A DNA stretch of 35,702 nt from a virus. The DNA is taken from positions 1-35,702 of IMG/VR virus record IMGVR_UViG_3300025098_000144; one strand, 5' to 3'. Numbering within the stretch: the first letter of the stretch is position 1; the number at the start of each line of letters is the position of its first letter. Shown one piece after another: positions 15,730 to 24,359 of the stretch. Made by a program: the position numbers and the translations under genes. A model generated the notes under the pieces. The model did not search any database. It was not told the DNA's origin and saw only the letters and a program-made list of their open reading frames with translations.

Positions 15730-17181
15730 ATGGCAAATTTAAGATTAGGAAGCGGCACATTAAGCGCGTTAGCTAGGCCAAACTTTTCTGCAGCAGCAGG
15801 AAGTGCAATAGGCTTAGGGATGCTGGGCGCAGAAAAAAGAAGAGAAGCTGCTGAGGTTAGAGATACCGAGGAAATAACACTAGAGCTTTTAAGAAAGTCT
15901 CAGGTTGCTCAAGAGCAAGGCGACATGCGGTTGCTTAATGAGGTTAATGCAACCCTAGATGGCATGTTGACAGGCAATACTAACGAAAAGTCTCGGCAAT
16001 TAATTACCAGGGGAATGACAACTGTAGGTGGTCAACGAGCAGCCACTCAAAAGAAACAGCAAACTAATACAGCAATGTCTATTCTTAAAACTGAAGAAGC
16101 GCTTCAACAATTTGCTAATGATACAACTCCATTAACTAATGAAGAGTATGCGCAAAGAGCCAAAGTTCAAGGAGCGCTTGAGTCTCAGCTTGCCAAAATG
16201 AAACAGAATGGCGCAGCCGTAACTGAGGCGGCATCTATTCAATACAATACTGACCTAACAGGTCTTGAAAGAGATATAGAGCTAAGAGAAAAACGCGTTA
16301 GCGTTGCTGAAAATTTATTGGCTAGTGTTGATAAAGACAGCCCAGAATACGACAGGCTTGTAAATCGTTTTGAGGCAGAAGGCTTAGGGCAGGCTGTTAT
16401 AAATAACGAAACAAAAATGCAAACTTTAGAAAAAGGCCGTCTTGAAATTACAAAGTTAGAAAGCGAGGTAGGCCCATTAAGCAAAGAGGAAATGGCTCAA
16501 GCAAAAGAGCTTGGATTATCTATAACAGATGCTAGCAGCCCTTTAAGTAGAAAGCTTTTTAATGCAGCTCGAATTGTGCAAGTTAAACAAGAAACTGAGA
16601 TAGCATTGCGATCAACTAACACGCCAGAAAAAACAAGAGCTGAAGCTATAGTAAGGGCGCAGCTTAAAGCTATATCTAGGCAAGGTGACTATGTTGATTT
16701 CATTTATAACAGAGATATTGATACCAAAATTTCTAATATGACCGATGAAGAAGTAGACGACCTAATGGGTCGTGTTGCTGGATTGTCTGAAGGCGAGATT
16801 GGAAGTGAGGTTAATGCATGGTTGCGTGAGAATTTTCCAGATGCAATGAGAAGGTCTATAGCTTTTAATGAAAAAAATAAAATTGAAGCAGAAGAAATTG
16901 GCAGCTTAGTTAACAGTATCTTAAAAGGAAAAGGAATTAGCATTGCTGATGCAACAGAAAAGCAAAGAGCAGTTGCTCAACGTGAAGCAGAGCTTGCGCT
17001 TGCTGGCGCTGAGGCTGCATTAGGAAGAAAAGACAAGACTCCTAAAGAAGAAATTTTATACCGAAGAGAACCAGGAATGCCTTTTTTAAGTGATGCATAC
17101 CAAAGAGGAGTAGAAAACCTAGAAGAATATAAAAGGAATATGAGATCAAGACGCGCCCCTCAACCTACAGAGGAAAGTTAA
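15730..17181 (+). CDS. Internal virion (ejection) protein B
   Basis: A 483-residue, largely helical and charged protein with long coiled-coil stretches (around residues 30-60, 170-250, and ALAGAEAALGRK near 420). It follows the previous ejection-type protein by 9 bases and precedes the transglycosylase protein by 1 base. By order it corresponds to the middle internal core protein of T7-like viruses. Function is inferred from position and composition only. Confidence 0.65.
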   Translation: MANLRLGSGTLSALARPNFSAAAGSAIGLGMLGAEKRREAAEVRDTEEITLELLRKSQVAQEQGDMRLLNEVNATLDGMLTGNTNEKSRQLITRGMTTVGGQRAATQKKQQTNTAMSILKTEEALQQFANDTTPLTNEEYAQRAKVQGALESQLAKMKQNGAAVTEAASIQYNTDLTGLERDIELREKRVSVAENLLASVDKDSPEYDRLVNRFEAEGLGQAVINNETKMQTLEKGRLEITKLESEVGPLSKEEMAQAKELGLSITDASSPLSRKLFNAARIVQVKQETEIALRSTNTPEKTRAEAIVRAQLKAISRQGDYVDFIYNRDIDTKISNMTDEEVDDLMGRVAGLSEGEIGSEVNAWLRENFPDAMRRSIAFNEKNKIEAEEIGSLVNSILKGKGISIADATEKQRAVAQREAELALAGAEAALGRKDKTPKEEILYRREPGMPFLSDAYQRGVENLEEYKRNMRSRRAPQPTEES

Positions 17182-17182
17182 A

Positions 17183-20100
17183 GTGAAAAAAACCTCTGGT
17201 TTATCGGCAGAAAGTTTGGCTCTTGCTGATTCCATTGCTAAGCGGCGTCTTGGTATTGACGATGTTTTTGAACCAGATGAATCGCAAAAAACTTCTGGCA
17301 ATGCGGCAATTAATCAAAATGGACTTTGGGAAAGGCTGTTAAAACAAGAGTCGGGAACTAGACAGTTTGACAGCAAAGGAAACGTTGTTACATCGCAAGT
17401 TGGTGCGCTTGGAATTTCTCAAGTAATGCCTGCAACTGCTATGGACCCTGGTTTTGGGGTGCCAAATGTTTTTGATGCTGCAGAAGATTTGGGAGTTCAA
17501 ACATCAGGGCGCACTAAAGAAGAAGCAAAAAGACTTTTAGGGATTGAAAGCGTAAATAGACAATTTGGTAGGTCATATTTTGACATGCTTGCTAATCGTT
17601 ACGATGGAGACATGACAAAACAACTTATTGCTTATAACGCTGGAGCAGGAGTAGCAGATAAATACAATGGCGACCCTAAAACTTTGCCAGATGAAACTCA
17701 GGGATATATTAAAAAAATTCTTGCGGGCGTTGAAGAAAGTTCTGAAATAAAAACATCGCCAAAAATTTCTAATGATGCAAAGTTTTCTGACGAAACAATG
17801 GATCTTGCAGTTGAAATTGCTGAGCGTAGAAGAGATCAAAGCCAAAGAAATGTTCGTGCTTTAGCCACAGAATTTGGTGAAGGAATTACTTTTGGATTTC
17901 TTGGTGAGCTTGTTGCCAATGCAAGAGCGGCTAAAGAAGGCATTGAGTATGACCAAGCTAAAGCAGAATACGAAGTAGCCAGGGAAATGTGGAAAAAACA
18001 AAACCCAGAAATGGCAGGGGCAGCATTGCCGCTAGAAATACTTGGTGCTATTCCCACAGGCGGATTGCTTGTTAAAGGATTAACAAAACTAGGAACAACT
18101 GTAGCTAAGGCTGGCGCAGCAGAAGGTGCTTTGTATGGTGCAGGCACTGGGGAGACATTTGAGGAACGTGCTGCACTGGCTGCTGTTGGTGGTCTTGCTG
18201 GTCTTACTATTGGTAAGGTCATTGATGTTGCAACTACATCAAAAGCACAAGGCGGATTAAAAACGCAAGCTGACGATGTTTCGGAAGAGATATATGACGT
18301 TGATACTCAAGCTGCTCAAAGAGCAATAGATGAAGCTGAAGACGCCACTATGTACACAGAGGTAGATAATCCTGCTTATGCAGTAAAACCTTTGTCTGAG
18401 GCGCAGACTGCCGGTGAGTTGTGGACAGGATTAAAAGGGTCATTACGTCAATTTTACAATGACAAACTTACTGGTGTGTCAGATCGTCTTGGTCGTGAGG
18501 TTAGCGAAGACGTCAGAGGTCGTTACCAAGCAGCAGACGAGACTGCACTACGCATCGTCAACAAAGATCTTGATGGGTTATCGGAAGAGCTAGTCCCTGT
18601 AATTAAAGCAATTAATGAAAGCACTAGAGCAAAAGGCGTGTTGTTAGATTTTGCCGCAGGTAAGCTTGGAAAGAAATTTGATGACTCATTAGCTCGCCTT
18701 GAGCGCGAGTTAGCTGACGATCTAAATGCTGAGCATATGAGTACGCTAAAGCGTTATCTTGGTTATAGCGCTAAGAAAAATAGTGAGCTAAATAAAAAAG
18801 TATTTGGCGCTAGTTTTGGTGACATTACCTACTTGCATACTCGCAATAGAGGATATCGAGACAGGTTAAAGCAAGAGGGGATGACTGACTCAGAGATTGA
18901 AAAAATGTTTGAGGATCCTGCCTTTGAACAGCGTACTCGTGGATCGTATCTTGATGAGTCAGACTCAAAACGTCCTGACCCTACTGAGTATGAAAACCCA
19001 ATTGTTTCTGATATGCGGCGCATATTTAAAATGCAGCGACTTGCAGAAATACAGCGCAAGTTTGGAGTTCGCATTGATGACTATAAAGCTGGGCCTCGGC
19101 GCGAAAGAGCAGTAGAGCAGTCATCATCTGTTATCGAAAGAACCGGAGAGATGGCTACTGATCCTTTTTTGTTGACAAGCAATCTGCGCAAAGCGTCAAC
19201 AGACGCGTTGACTCCTGACGAGTTTATGGACGCATTAAAGTTTACACTTAAGAAAAAAGGAATTAGTGAAGACGGATCTGAATTTGCTGTACGAGAAATA
19301 ACTGAAGCACTTATGGGTCAAGCTAAAGCACCACACCCATTAATCCAAGCTGCAAATTCCCTGGCGTATGCGCTTACGCTTGCAGGCCCACTGTCTGCTG
19401 TATTAAACCTAGCTGATATTCCTTTAGTTGGGGCTAAGTACGGTGGCAGCGCAGTTCGTGAAGGCGCAAAAGCTGCGGTTCCATCAAGATTTAAAACTGT
19501 TCCTAACGCCGATCTAAAAAAGATGGGCCTTGATAACCAAACATTTGGAGAATTTGTAAACATCATAAACGATCAGGCTAGTGATGCTTCAAATTGGATG
19601 GTAACTACTGCAGAAAAAATGCGGAACACTGCTAACTTCTTAATGAAAGGCTCTGGCTTTGCTGCTATGGATCGTGTTGGTAAGCAAGGTGTTATGCGTG
19701 GGGTTCTTAAAAGCGCATCTGATGACGCTCAAGCTGGCACACTAGCGGACAATTGGAGCTTTTATTTTAATAAGGGAGAGCTAGATATACTGTCTAGCCA
19801 GCTAAGAAAGCATGGAGAAGATTGGACAAAGTACACAGGCAAGGGCTCAGAGTTAATTGAAGAGCTTATGTTTGCGGGTCTTGGTCAGCAACAATTAATT
19901 AGCGCAGCAGGAAGACCATCCGCATGGGCGCGACACCCTAACCTTCGCCCATTGTGGGCGCTCAGAGGATTTGTAGTAAAGCAGCAAGCCCTTGCGCTTC
20001 GAGAGGTTATGGGAAACATTAAAGCTGGAAAACCAGAAAAGGCTGCAGAGTTTTTAGGCCGATATGCAGTGTATGGTGCTGGGGGATATGCGGCTATTAA

Positions 20101-20485
20101 TGAAGGCCGGCAGTTTATTTTTGGCGATGGAGAGGCATCATTTGGTGGTCTTGCCAGGGGATATGGAGATGCATGGGCTTCATTGCTGACTGCTAATACT
20201 CTGGGTCTTAATGACTATCAATTTGGAAAGATTAAGCAGAACGGTCTTATGCTGACATTTGCTCAAGGACTGTTGCCAATAACTGTTACTAGGCCGTTTG
20301 ATATTGCTGGCACAACAATTGGAGTTGCTGACAGAGAGTATCCCGTGGCTCGCCTTGCCTCAGAGGTTCCTTTAATTAGAGACATTGGCCGCACTGGCAG
20401 AAATATTGGCGAGCGATTTGAGATTGATCCACTGCAAGACTTTGGCGGAATGATGACTCAAAAAAGATTGCCGCAAGAAGACTAG
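17183..20485 (+). CDS. Internal virion protein with lytic transglycosylase domain
   Basis: 1100 residues, size like T7 gp16. Residues about 45-190 form an SLT/goose-lysozyme-like domain: catalytic Glu in LLKQESGTRQF (E56), the SQVGALGISQVMPATA motif (about 71-86) and IAYNAGAGVADKYNG. It should cut peptidoglycan while DNA enters the cell. Downstream are Gly/Ala-rich hydrophobic stretches (AALPLEILGAIPTGGLLVKG, AALAAVGGLAGLTIGKVI) suited to a trans-envelope channel, then a long helical region. The start is GTG with GAGGAAAG upstream. Its TAG stop lies inside the palindrome CTAG that also gives the stop of the facing gene. Confidence 0.85.
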   Translation: MKKTSGLSAESLALADSIAKRRLGIDDVFEPDESQKTSGNAAINQNGLWERLLKQESGTRQFDSKGNVVTSQVGALGISQVMPATAMDPGFGVPNVFDAAEDLGVQTSGRTKEEAKRLLGIESVNRQFGRSYFDMLANRYDGDMTKQLIAYNAGAGVADKYNGDPKTLPDETQGYIKKILAGVEESSEIKTSPKISNDAKFSDETMDLAVEIAERRRDQSQRNVRALATEFGEGITFGFLGELVANARAAKEGIEYDQAKAEYEVAREMWKKQNPEMAGAALPLEILGAIPTGGLLVKGLTKLGTTVAKAGAAEGALYGAGTGETFEERAALAAVGGLAGLTIGKVIDVATTSKAQGGLKTQADDVSEEIYDVDTQAAQRAIDEAEDATMYTEVDNPAYAVKPLSEAQTAGELWTGLKGSLRQFYNDKLTGVSDRLGREVSEDVRGRYQAADETALRIVNKDLDGLSEELVPVIKAINESTRAKGVLLDFAAGKLGKKFDDSLARLERELADDLNAEHMSTLKRYLGYSAKKNSELNKKVFGASFGDITYLHTRNRGYRDRLKQEGMTDSEIEKMFEDPAFEQRTRGSYLDESDSKRPDPTEYENPIVSDMRRIFKMQRLAEIQRKFGVRIDDYKAGPRRERAVEQSSSVIERTGEMATDPFLLTSNLRKASTDALTPDEFMDALKFTLKKKGISEDGSEFAVREITEALMGQAKAPHPLIQAANSLAYALTLAGPLSAVLNLADIPLVGAKYGGSAVREGAKAAVPSRFKTVPNADLKKMGLDNQTFGEFVNIINDQASDASNWMVTTAEKMRNTANFLMKGSGFAAMDRVGKQGVMRGVLKSASDDAQAGTLADNWSFYFNKGELDILSSQLRKHGEDWTKYTGKGSELIEELMFAGLGQQQLISAAGRPSAWARHPNLRPLWALRGFVVKQQALALREVMGNIKAGKPEKAAEFLGRYAVYGAGGYAAINEGRQFIFGDGEASFGGLARGYGDAWASLLTANTLGLNDYQFGKIKQNGLMLTFAQGLLPITVTRPFDIAGTTIGVADREYPVARLASEVPLIRDIGRTGRNIGERFEIDPLQDFGGMMTQKRLPQED

Positions 20486-20907
20486 TCCCAGCTTTCAAAC
20501 TCTAACCAACCTGCAATACCAGCCGCTCTGTCATTCTCCAGGCGAGCGGCTTCAGCTTTGTAATGCTTAGCTACTTGCTTTTCTTCCTTTACCATGCGCT
20601 TGCCCAGCATAATATCCTCGACCTTCTCCCTAATTAACTCCAAGGCTCCTTCGCCATAGGTGTCTATGTAGTGTCGATAGAAGTAATCAGGATTGCTGCC
20701 AAACTTCTGATGGCATCCGTAACAGTGGGCAAAAGCATTGAGGGCATCATAACGAATACCTTTCTTGGCTCGGCTAAAGTAATGTGAGCAGTGCAATCCC
20801 TTGCTGTTTTCTTCGTACTTTGCCCCACATCCTTGGCAATAGAAATCATTTCGCAGCCTAACGCAGCGACTAAACCAATGGTCGGCAGGAGTTCTTTTGA
20901 TTCTCAC
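20482..20907 (-). CDS. ninG: NinG-like recombination protein
   Basis: A 141-residue protein with the NinG/Rap signature: RNDFYCQGCGAKY (CxxC), GLHCSHYFSR, then CYGCHQKF with paired Cys/His, a zinc-bound HNH-like core, and a basic helical C-terminus. In lambda-like phages NinG (Rap) resolves or cuts branched recombination intermediates. The gene ends head-on against the transglycosylase gene and overlaps the NinB-like gene upstream by 4 bases, the same NinB-NinG pairing known in lambdoid phages. Confidence 0.82.
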   Translation of the reverse strand: MRIKRTPADHWFSRCVRLRNDFYCQGCGAKYEENSKGLHCSHYFSRAKKGIRYDALNAFAHCYGCHQKFGSNPDYFYRHYIDTYGEGALELIREKVEDIMLGKRMVKEEKQVAKHYKAEAARLENDRAAGIAGWLEFESWD

Positions 20908-21320
20908 TTAAGTTGATCCTTTAGCGATTGAGGAAAGGGAACGTAGACGCCGCGATGCTCTGACAGCCATCGAACCAGCACCTCAGCAGACTCGCTTAGT
21001 TCGCGCACCGTCAGCTTAGCAGTAGAGTTCTTTTCATACATAGACTTAATGACAGGTTTATAAAGCATTTCTTTTACTAGTACATCTGTAAAGGGGATCT
21101 CAAGCGTATCACTGTATGGATGCTTAACCCAATCTCCAGCATCATTTAGCCTGTCTGCAATCTGGCGAAACCACATATGCATGGCTCCGTTCTGCCGCTC
21201 AGTTCTATTCTCTTCTCTAATTTTGTAGGTTAAAACTGTTCCGGCTTGAAACTGATCCTTGATAAAAGCAATAAAAAACTCTGCCTTTTCTTTGCTGTCT
21301 ACCATCCATCGATGCGACAT
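20904..21320 (-). CDS. ninB: NinB-like recombination mediator
   Basis: A 138-residue protein with 'EENRTERQNGAMHMWFRQIA' near residue 36, comparable to the R-x-x-x-Q-N-x-x-x-W block of NinB (Orf), and a C-terminal LTVRELSESAEVLVRWLSEH segment matching the NinB 'S-x-L-x-x-x-E-F-x-E-L-L-E' region in spacing. NinB binds SSB-coated ssDNA and assists annealing. Overlap with the NinG-like gene and the presence of ERF and an SSB-like gene fit this. Divergence is considerable, so the call is moderate. Confidence 0.6.
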   Translation of the reverse strand: MSHRWMVDSKEKAEFFIAFIKDQFQAGTVLTYKIREENRTERQNGAMHMWFRQIADRLNDAGDWVKHPYSDTLEIPFTDVLVKEMLYKPVIKSMYEKNSTAKLTVRELSESAEVLVRWLSEHRGVYVPFPQSLKDQLK

Positions 21321-21329
21321 AGCACTCCC

Positions 21330-21560
21330 CTAATGCATCTTGTAATATTTTTCTGTGATCTCTAATTCAGTAAGCAAGCTAGCTAACCATAAATCATAGA
21401 AGTCTTCTAGGGGCATATCGATTGTAAGACCATCTGGGTATGTATCCGTGTATACATCTGTTTGCTTTTCATTCTTAAGGTTTGTTGTTGCGCCACCAAC
21501 GGTTGACGTTAGCAGCACTGCATTACCGTTCGGCAACTTTACGCCAATTAAAGGAATCAC
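21330..21560 (-). CDS. Hypothetical protein (76 aa)
   Basis: Not recognised. The N-terminus (MIPLIGVKLPNGNAVLLTST) is beta-like and the C-terminus is acidic and helical (FYDLWLASLLTELEITEKYY). Its ATG overlaps the stop of the metallophosphoesterase (21557-21560), so it is co-translated in the replication operon. No cysteine motif, signal peptide or membrane segment is seen. Confidence 0.6.
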   Translation of the reverse strand: MIPLIGVKLPNGNAVLLTSTVGGATTNLKNEKQTDVYTDTYPDGLTIDMPLEDFYDLWLASLLTELEITEKYYKMH

Positions 21561-22717
21561 TCTCTGGGCCTCACTGTCACTCTGCCAATCTCGCCATCTA
21601 TCTTGTCATAGGTAATTACTTTAGCACCTCTGCGGGAAACCCATCCACCCCTGGCAGCATATGCGTCACGGCCACTTAACGTAGGATGCATTTCTGCAAT
21701 AGCGCCACCGTCTTCAATCAAACGCTCATGATGATAGTGGCCGGTATGAATGTAAGTGTAAGTAGCTTTGCCCCACATCTCTCGGAAACGTGGCTCACTA
21801 GCAAACAACTTATGCAGCTGCGCTAGCTTTACTTTGTGACCGTGGTGAAACGCCAGCATTGTTTTTCCATGAAGATAAGCGTAATACGGAAACTCATTGT
21901 CAATTACCTCTAATCTTTTTTCATCAGAAAATAGTTGTTTAATGTGCTTCCTTAACCAGATGCTTCCAGAGATGTCGTGGTTTCCTTCGGCAGAAACTAC
22001 CACCACTTTATTAAATTTTCTTAGCATCATCCTTACTGCTTCAGACATAACTGACATAGCTAGCTCGACAAGCTTCCCGTATCGCGTGTCAGCATCTAGT
22101 ATATGTCCAGACTGAGGGGTCACGCTAAGGATTCCATCCCAGTGCAGAAAGTCTCCTAGCTGACAAAGAAACCCTGTGCCGGCTTTAGGCGCAGCATCAA
22201 TCATATCGCTAACAGAATTAAGGAATACATCTCGCGCTATCTTTACGTTCCAATCGTCTCCTGTTTCCGCCTCATAAGCATACATGCCTAAATGAAAATC
22301 AGTGATAGTTAATAGAGAGATTAGATTATCGTCGTAGGCTTTTGGTGCGGGGGTAGGTGCAAACTTAGGCAGTCCTTCTAACGCAGACTCCAGCCTTTCA
22401 ATAAGTATCTCAAACTGGCGCTGCTCATCAGTCTGTGATTTAACCCATTGGCGCACCGGACTTCCGTCCTCATCATAAAAAGTAGACACGCCCTTAATCT
22501 TATGTCCGTCAGGTACAGGGTGGTGCCAATCATTGTCGGGACTGTAGCCCCTCCTAACTGCCTTGGATTTAACTGCTTCTATATGATCTCTTACAGTGCT
22601 TCGAGCCATCCCAGTTTGAACAGACGCAGCGCGTTGGGACATTCCTTGAACAAAACAAAGAGTAATTACTTCTGCTTGCTTTTCGGTTGAACAAAACTGC
22701 AATAATGGATGACTCAT
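21557..22717 (-). CDS. Metallophosphoesterase with N-terminal HTH
   Basis: A 386-residue protein. Residues about 22-50 (QGMSQRAASVQTGMARSTVR) form a sigma70-region-4-like helix-turn-helix. The C-terminal domain has all calcineurin-like motifs: D140-x-H142 in TDFHLG, GD at 188-189, GNHD at 245-248, HHGH at 291-294 and HTGHYH at 324-329, so both metals can be bound. Phage members of this family sit in replication loci and may act as nucleases or nucleotide phosphatases; substrate is unknown. GGGGGAATT precedes the ATG. Confidence 0.85.
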   Translation of the reverse strand: MSHPLLQFCSTEKQAEVITLCFVQGMSQRAASVQTGMARSTVRDHIEAVKSKAVRRGYSPDNDWHHPVPDGHKIKGVSTFYDEDGSPVRQWVKSQTDEQRQFEILIERLESALEGLPKFAPTPAPKAYDDNLISLLTITDFHLGMYAYEAETGDDWNVKIARDVFLNSVSDMIDAAPKAGTGFLCQLGDFLHWDGILSVTPQSGHILDADTRYGKLVELAMSVMSEAVRMMLRKFNKVVVVSAEGNHDISGSIWLRKHIKQLFSDEKRLEVIDNEFPYYAYLHGKTMLAFHHGHKVKLAQLHKLFASEPRFREMWGKATYTYIHTGHYHHERLIEDGGAIAEMHPTLSGRDAYAARGGWVSRRGAKVITYDKIDGEIGRVTVRPRE

Positions 22718-22747
22718 AATAATTCCCCCAGCCGTAACCGACTGATT

Positions 22748-22975
22748 TTATTTTTGTTTTTTAATTGCTTCTAACAATAACCGGCGATACTCAGGTAAGG
22801 CATCTTCTTTTTCAGTCATTGACTCAATAAATTTATATAACTGCCCTTCAATTAATCTATGTCGCATTAACTCTACTGCCATGGCGCGCTGCTGGCTTGG
22901 CAGCATTGACTTCCAATGGTACTTTTGGGTTACAAATAGCTCCAATACACGATCATCTACATGCTCAACAGTCAT
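22748..22975 (-). CDS. Hypothetical helical protein (75 aa)
   Basis: A small, charged, helix-rich protein (for example YHWKSMLPSQQRAMAVELMR), not recognised. AAAAAAGGAG lies 8 bases before the ATG, a strong ribosome-binding site that falls inside the 27-residue micro-ORF upstream. Placed between the RepA-like ATPase with its repeat arrays and the metallophosphoesterase, it may be a replication accessory protein such as a helicase loader, but this is only positional. Confidence 0.65.
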   Translation of the reverse strand: MTVEHVDDRVLELFVTQKYHWKSMLPSQQRAMAVELMRHRLIEGQLYKFIESMTEKEDALPEYRRLLLEAIKKQK

Positions 22976-23048
22976 TAAACCACTCCTTTTTTAGTTTGCC
23001 CAGGATGCCCAGTTTGCCCAGTTTGCCCAGAAAGTCCAGCAGGCCCAT
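22965..23048 (-). CDS. Putative 27-aa amphipathic micro-ORF encoded by 9-bp repeats
   Basis: ATG at 23048 reads MGLLDFLGKLGKLGILGKLK and ends seven residues later at TGA overlapping the next gene's start. The 9-bp repeats of this strand (CTGGGCAAA) encode Leu-Gly-Lys units, giving an amphipathic helix with leucine on one face and lysine on the other. No clear Shine-Dalgarno precedes the ATG, so expression is uncertain; the repeats may exist for DNA reasons and the peptide be incidental. Confidence 0.3.
   Translation of the reverse strand: MGLLDFLGKLGKLGILGKLKKEWFNDC
22995..23048. repeat. 9-bp tandem repeat array, left (TTTGCCCAG)
   Basis: Six contiguous 9-base units on the + strand: TTTGCCCAG, GATGCCCAG, TTTGCCCAG, TTTGCCCAG, AAAGTCCAG and CAGGCCCAT. 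The core GCCCAG is complementary to the TGGGCA core of the second array 40 bases away, so the two arrays form an interrupted inverted repeat. Arrays of short iterons beside a replication ATPase gene suggest an origin. Confidence 0.9.
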
Positions 23049-23080
23049 GTTTTACGGGGCCAGTTGGCTCAACCCGCCCC

Positions 23081-23131
23081 CTAAACTATGGGCATTGGGG
23101 GCATTGTGGGCATTGTGGGCATTCTGGGCAT
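23081..23131 (-). CDS. Putative 16-aa Met-Pro repeat micro-ORF
   Basis: ATG overlaps the TAA of the RepA-like gene (TAATG), and the 9-bp repeats on this strand (ATGCCCACA) read as MPRMPTMPTMPPMPIV then stop. The overlap would allow re-initiation, and multiple in-frame ATGs are present. This may equally be a by-product of a repeat array used as DNA or RNA structure. Confidence 0.22.
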   Translation of the reverse strand: MPRMPTMPTMPPMPIV

Positions 23132-23133
23132 TA
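23089..23133. repeat. 9-bp tandem repeat array, right (TGGGCATTG)
   Basis: Five contiguous 9-base units: TGGGCATTG, GGGGCATTG, TGGGCATTG, TGGGCATTC and TGGGCATTA. The last overlaps the stop codon of the RepA-like gene. Unit length equals that of the left array, and TGGGCA pairs with TGCCCA there, leaving 3-base mismatches between paired blocks. Confidence 0.92.
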
Positions 23134-24303
23134 GATATTTGCGTTCCAAGAATAGAACTTCTTGCCATGCTCGCCTCGGCGCTCTAATTTTAAATGGTTT
23201 CCCTTTAAAAGATCGATGCAGTTTCTTAAAGTTTTGCGCGAACAGGCATTGGGGTTTACATCATCATCGTTGAGCATAGAAAACAAATCACTTTGAGAAA
23301 ATGTCTTGTTGTTTTTCATGACGCTGCTAAGAAATACAAACTCATCTTCATACCTAGACAGCGCCCTGCCTATATTGACCTGCGCTCTTTGTCGGTGCTT
23401 AAGATCTGCAATGTCATCTGCACTCATAAACTTTACTGAGTCTACAGACTCTTCATAGTCAATTAGCCCTGATGTCTGCTTGTACTTAAAGCCGCCCTCA
23501 AAGCTAACCTGGCTCCTATCCTTTTCATTAATTACTAATAGCTCTTGGTATGGAGCAAACTTATCATTCAGAGGGTCAAGGCCGAACATATTATCTACGT
23601 CAGCCTTTAGATCTCCCACGCCCTCATATACTAGTCTGCCATCCATTGTTCTGTGCTTGTTGCAGTGACCCAGTAATACCACTGTCCCGCCTGCTGCAGC
23701 AAACTCTCGGAAAACGTGCAAGATTTCTCGCATATCAGCCTTGTTTAAAACTGGGGCAAACTTCTTAAGGGTATCGCAAATAATAATCTTGCCATCAGCC
23801 TCGCCTTCCATTCTTATCGCATTTAAAAAATGCAAGGCGTCACTTGTATTGCGAAGACTTGGGTCAGGTGAGTTTGCGAGAGTCACCATAGTAATTCCAT
23901 GCTTGCCACCTAGCTTTGCTTTTTGCAACACGCCTTTGGCCCCGTCATCCTCATTGAAGTAGATAACATTAGACCCACTGATTAAGTTATTTCTTATAGA
24001 TTGAAATAGATTTCCTAATATCCAAACAGTTTTACCTGCGCCGCTTGGAGCATAGACTAAGGTGACTGTCCCTGTGGTTATCATTCCTGGGATTACATCT
24101 CGCTCTTTTAAAAGCCGATCTTCTAACTCTTTAATTCTTCCGTTGATAGAAGCGTTACGCAGCCTGCTGAGAGAAGATACTGGGCTGGGGTGAGCTACCC
24201 CATTGGGTTTTGTTTCGTTTAATACAGGGCCATTGAGAGCCTGTGAGGGGGTATTAGCTAATTGACTTTCTTCAAGACAATAGGCAGCCCAATCGTCTGA
24301 CAT
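23131..24303 (-). CDS. RepA/DnaB-like replicative ATPase (helicase)
   Basis: A 390-residue RecA-fold ATPase: Walker A APSGAGKT at residues 85-92, Walker B KIIICDTL with D177, and a following GTVVLLGHCNKH segment like the sensor region of RepA-type helicases. A C-terminal winged-helix (about 310-390; SQSDLFSMLNDDD ... SRKTLRNCIDLLKG) probably binds DNA. This is probably the phage replicative helicase, loading host polymerase. AAAAAAGGAGTG precedes the ATG. Its own 3' end merges with the 9-bp repeat arrays. A RecA/RadA-like recombinase is a less likely alternative. Confidence 0.8.
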   Translation of the reverse strand: MSDDWAAYCLEESQLANTPSQALNGPVLNETKPNGVAHPSPVSSLSRLRNASINGRIKELEDRLLKERDVIPGMITTGTVTLVYAPSGAGKTVWILGNLFQSIRNNLISGSNVIYFNEDDGAKGVLQKAKLGGKHGITMVTLANSPDPSLRNTSDALHFLNAIRMEGEADGKIIICDTLKKFAPVLNKADMREILHVFREFAAAGGTVVLLGHCNKHRTMDGRLVYEGVGDLKADVDNMFGLDPLNDKFAPYQELLVINEKDRSQVSFEGGFKYKQTSGLIDYEESVDSVKFMSADDIADLKHRQRAQVNIGRALSRYEDEFVFLSSVMKNNKTFSQSDLFSMLNDDDVNPNACSRKTLRNCIDLLKGNHLKLERRGEHGKKFYSWNANI

Positions 24304-24359
24304 AGAACACTCCTTTTTTGAGGGGGGAAACCTTACAACTGTGACTCAACTATGCTTAC

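Noticed and set aside
17836-18222. - strand 128-aa ORF within the transglycosylase gene
   Set aside because: Antisense shadow of a Gly/Ala-rich coding region, no ribosome site and isolated from any - strand operon.
22897-23187. + strand ORF across the 9-bp arrays (96 aa)
   Set aside because: Trp/Ala repeats simply reflect GGGCATTGT units; antisense to two operon genes and without ribosome site.
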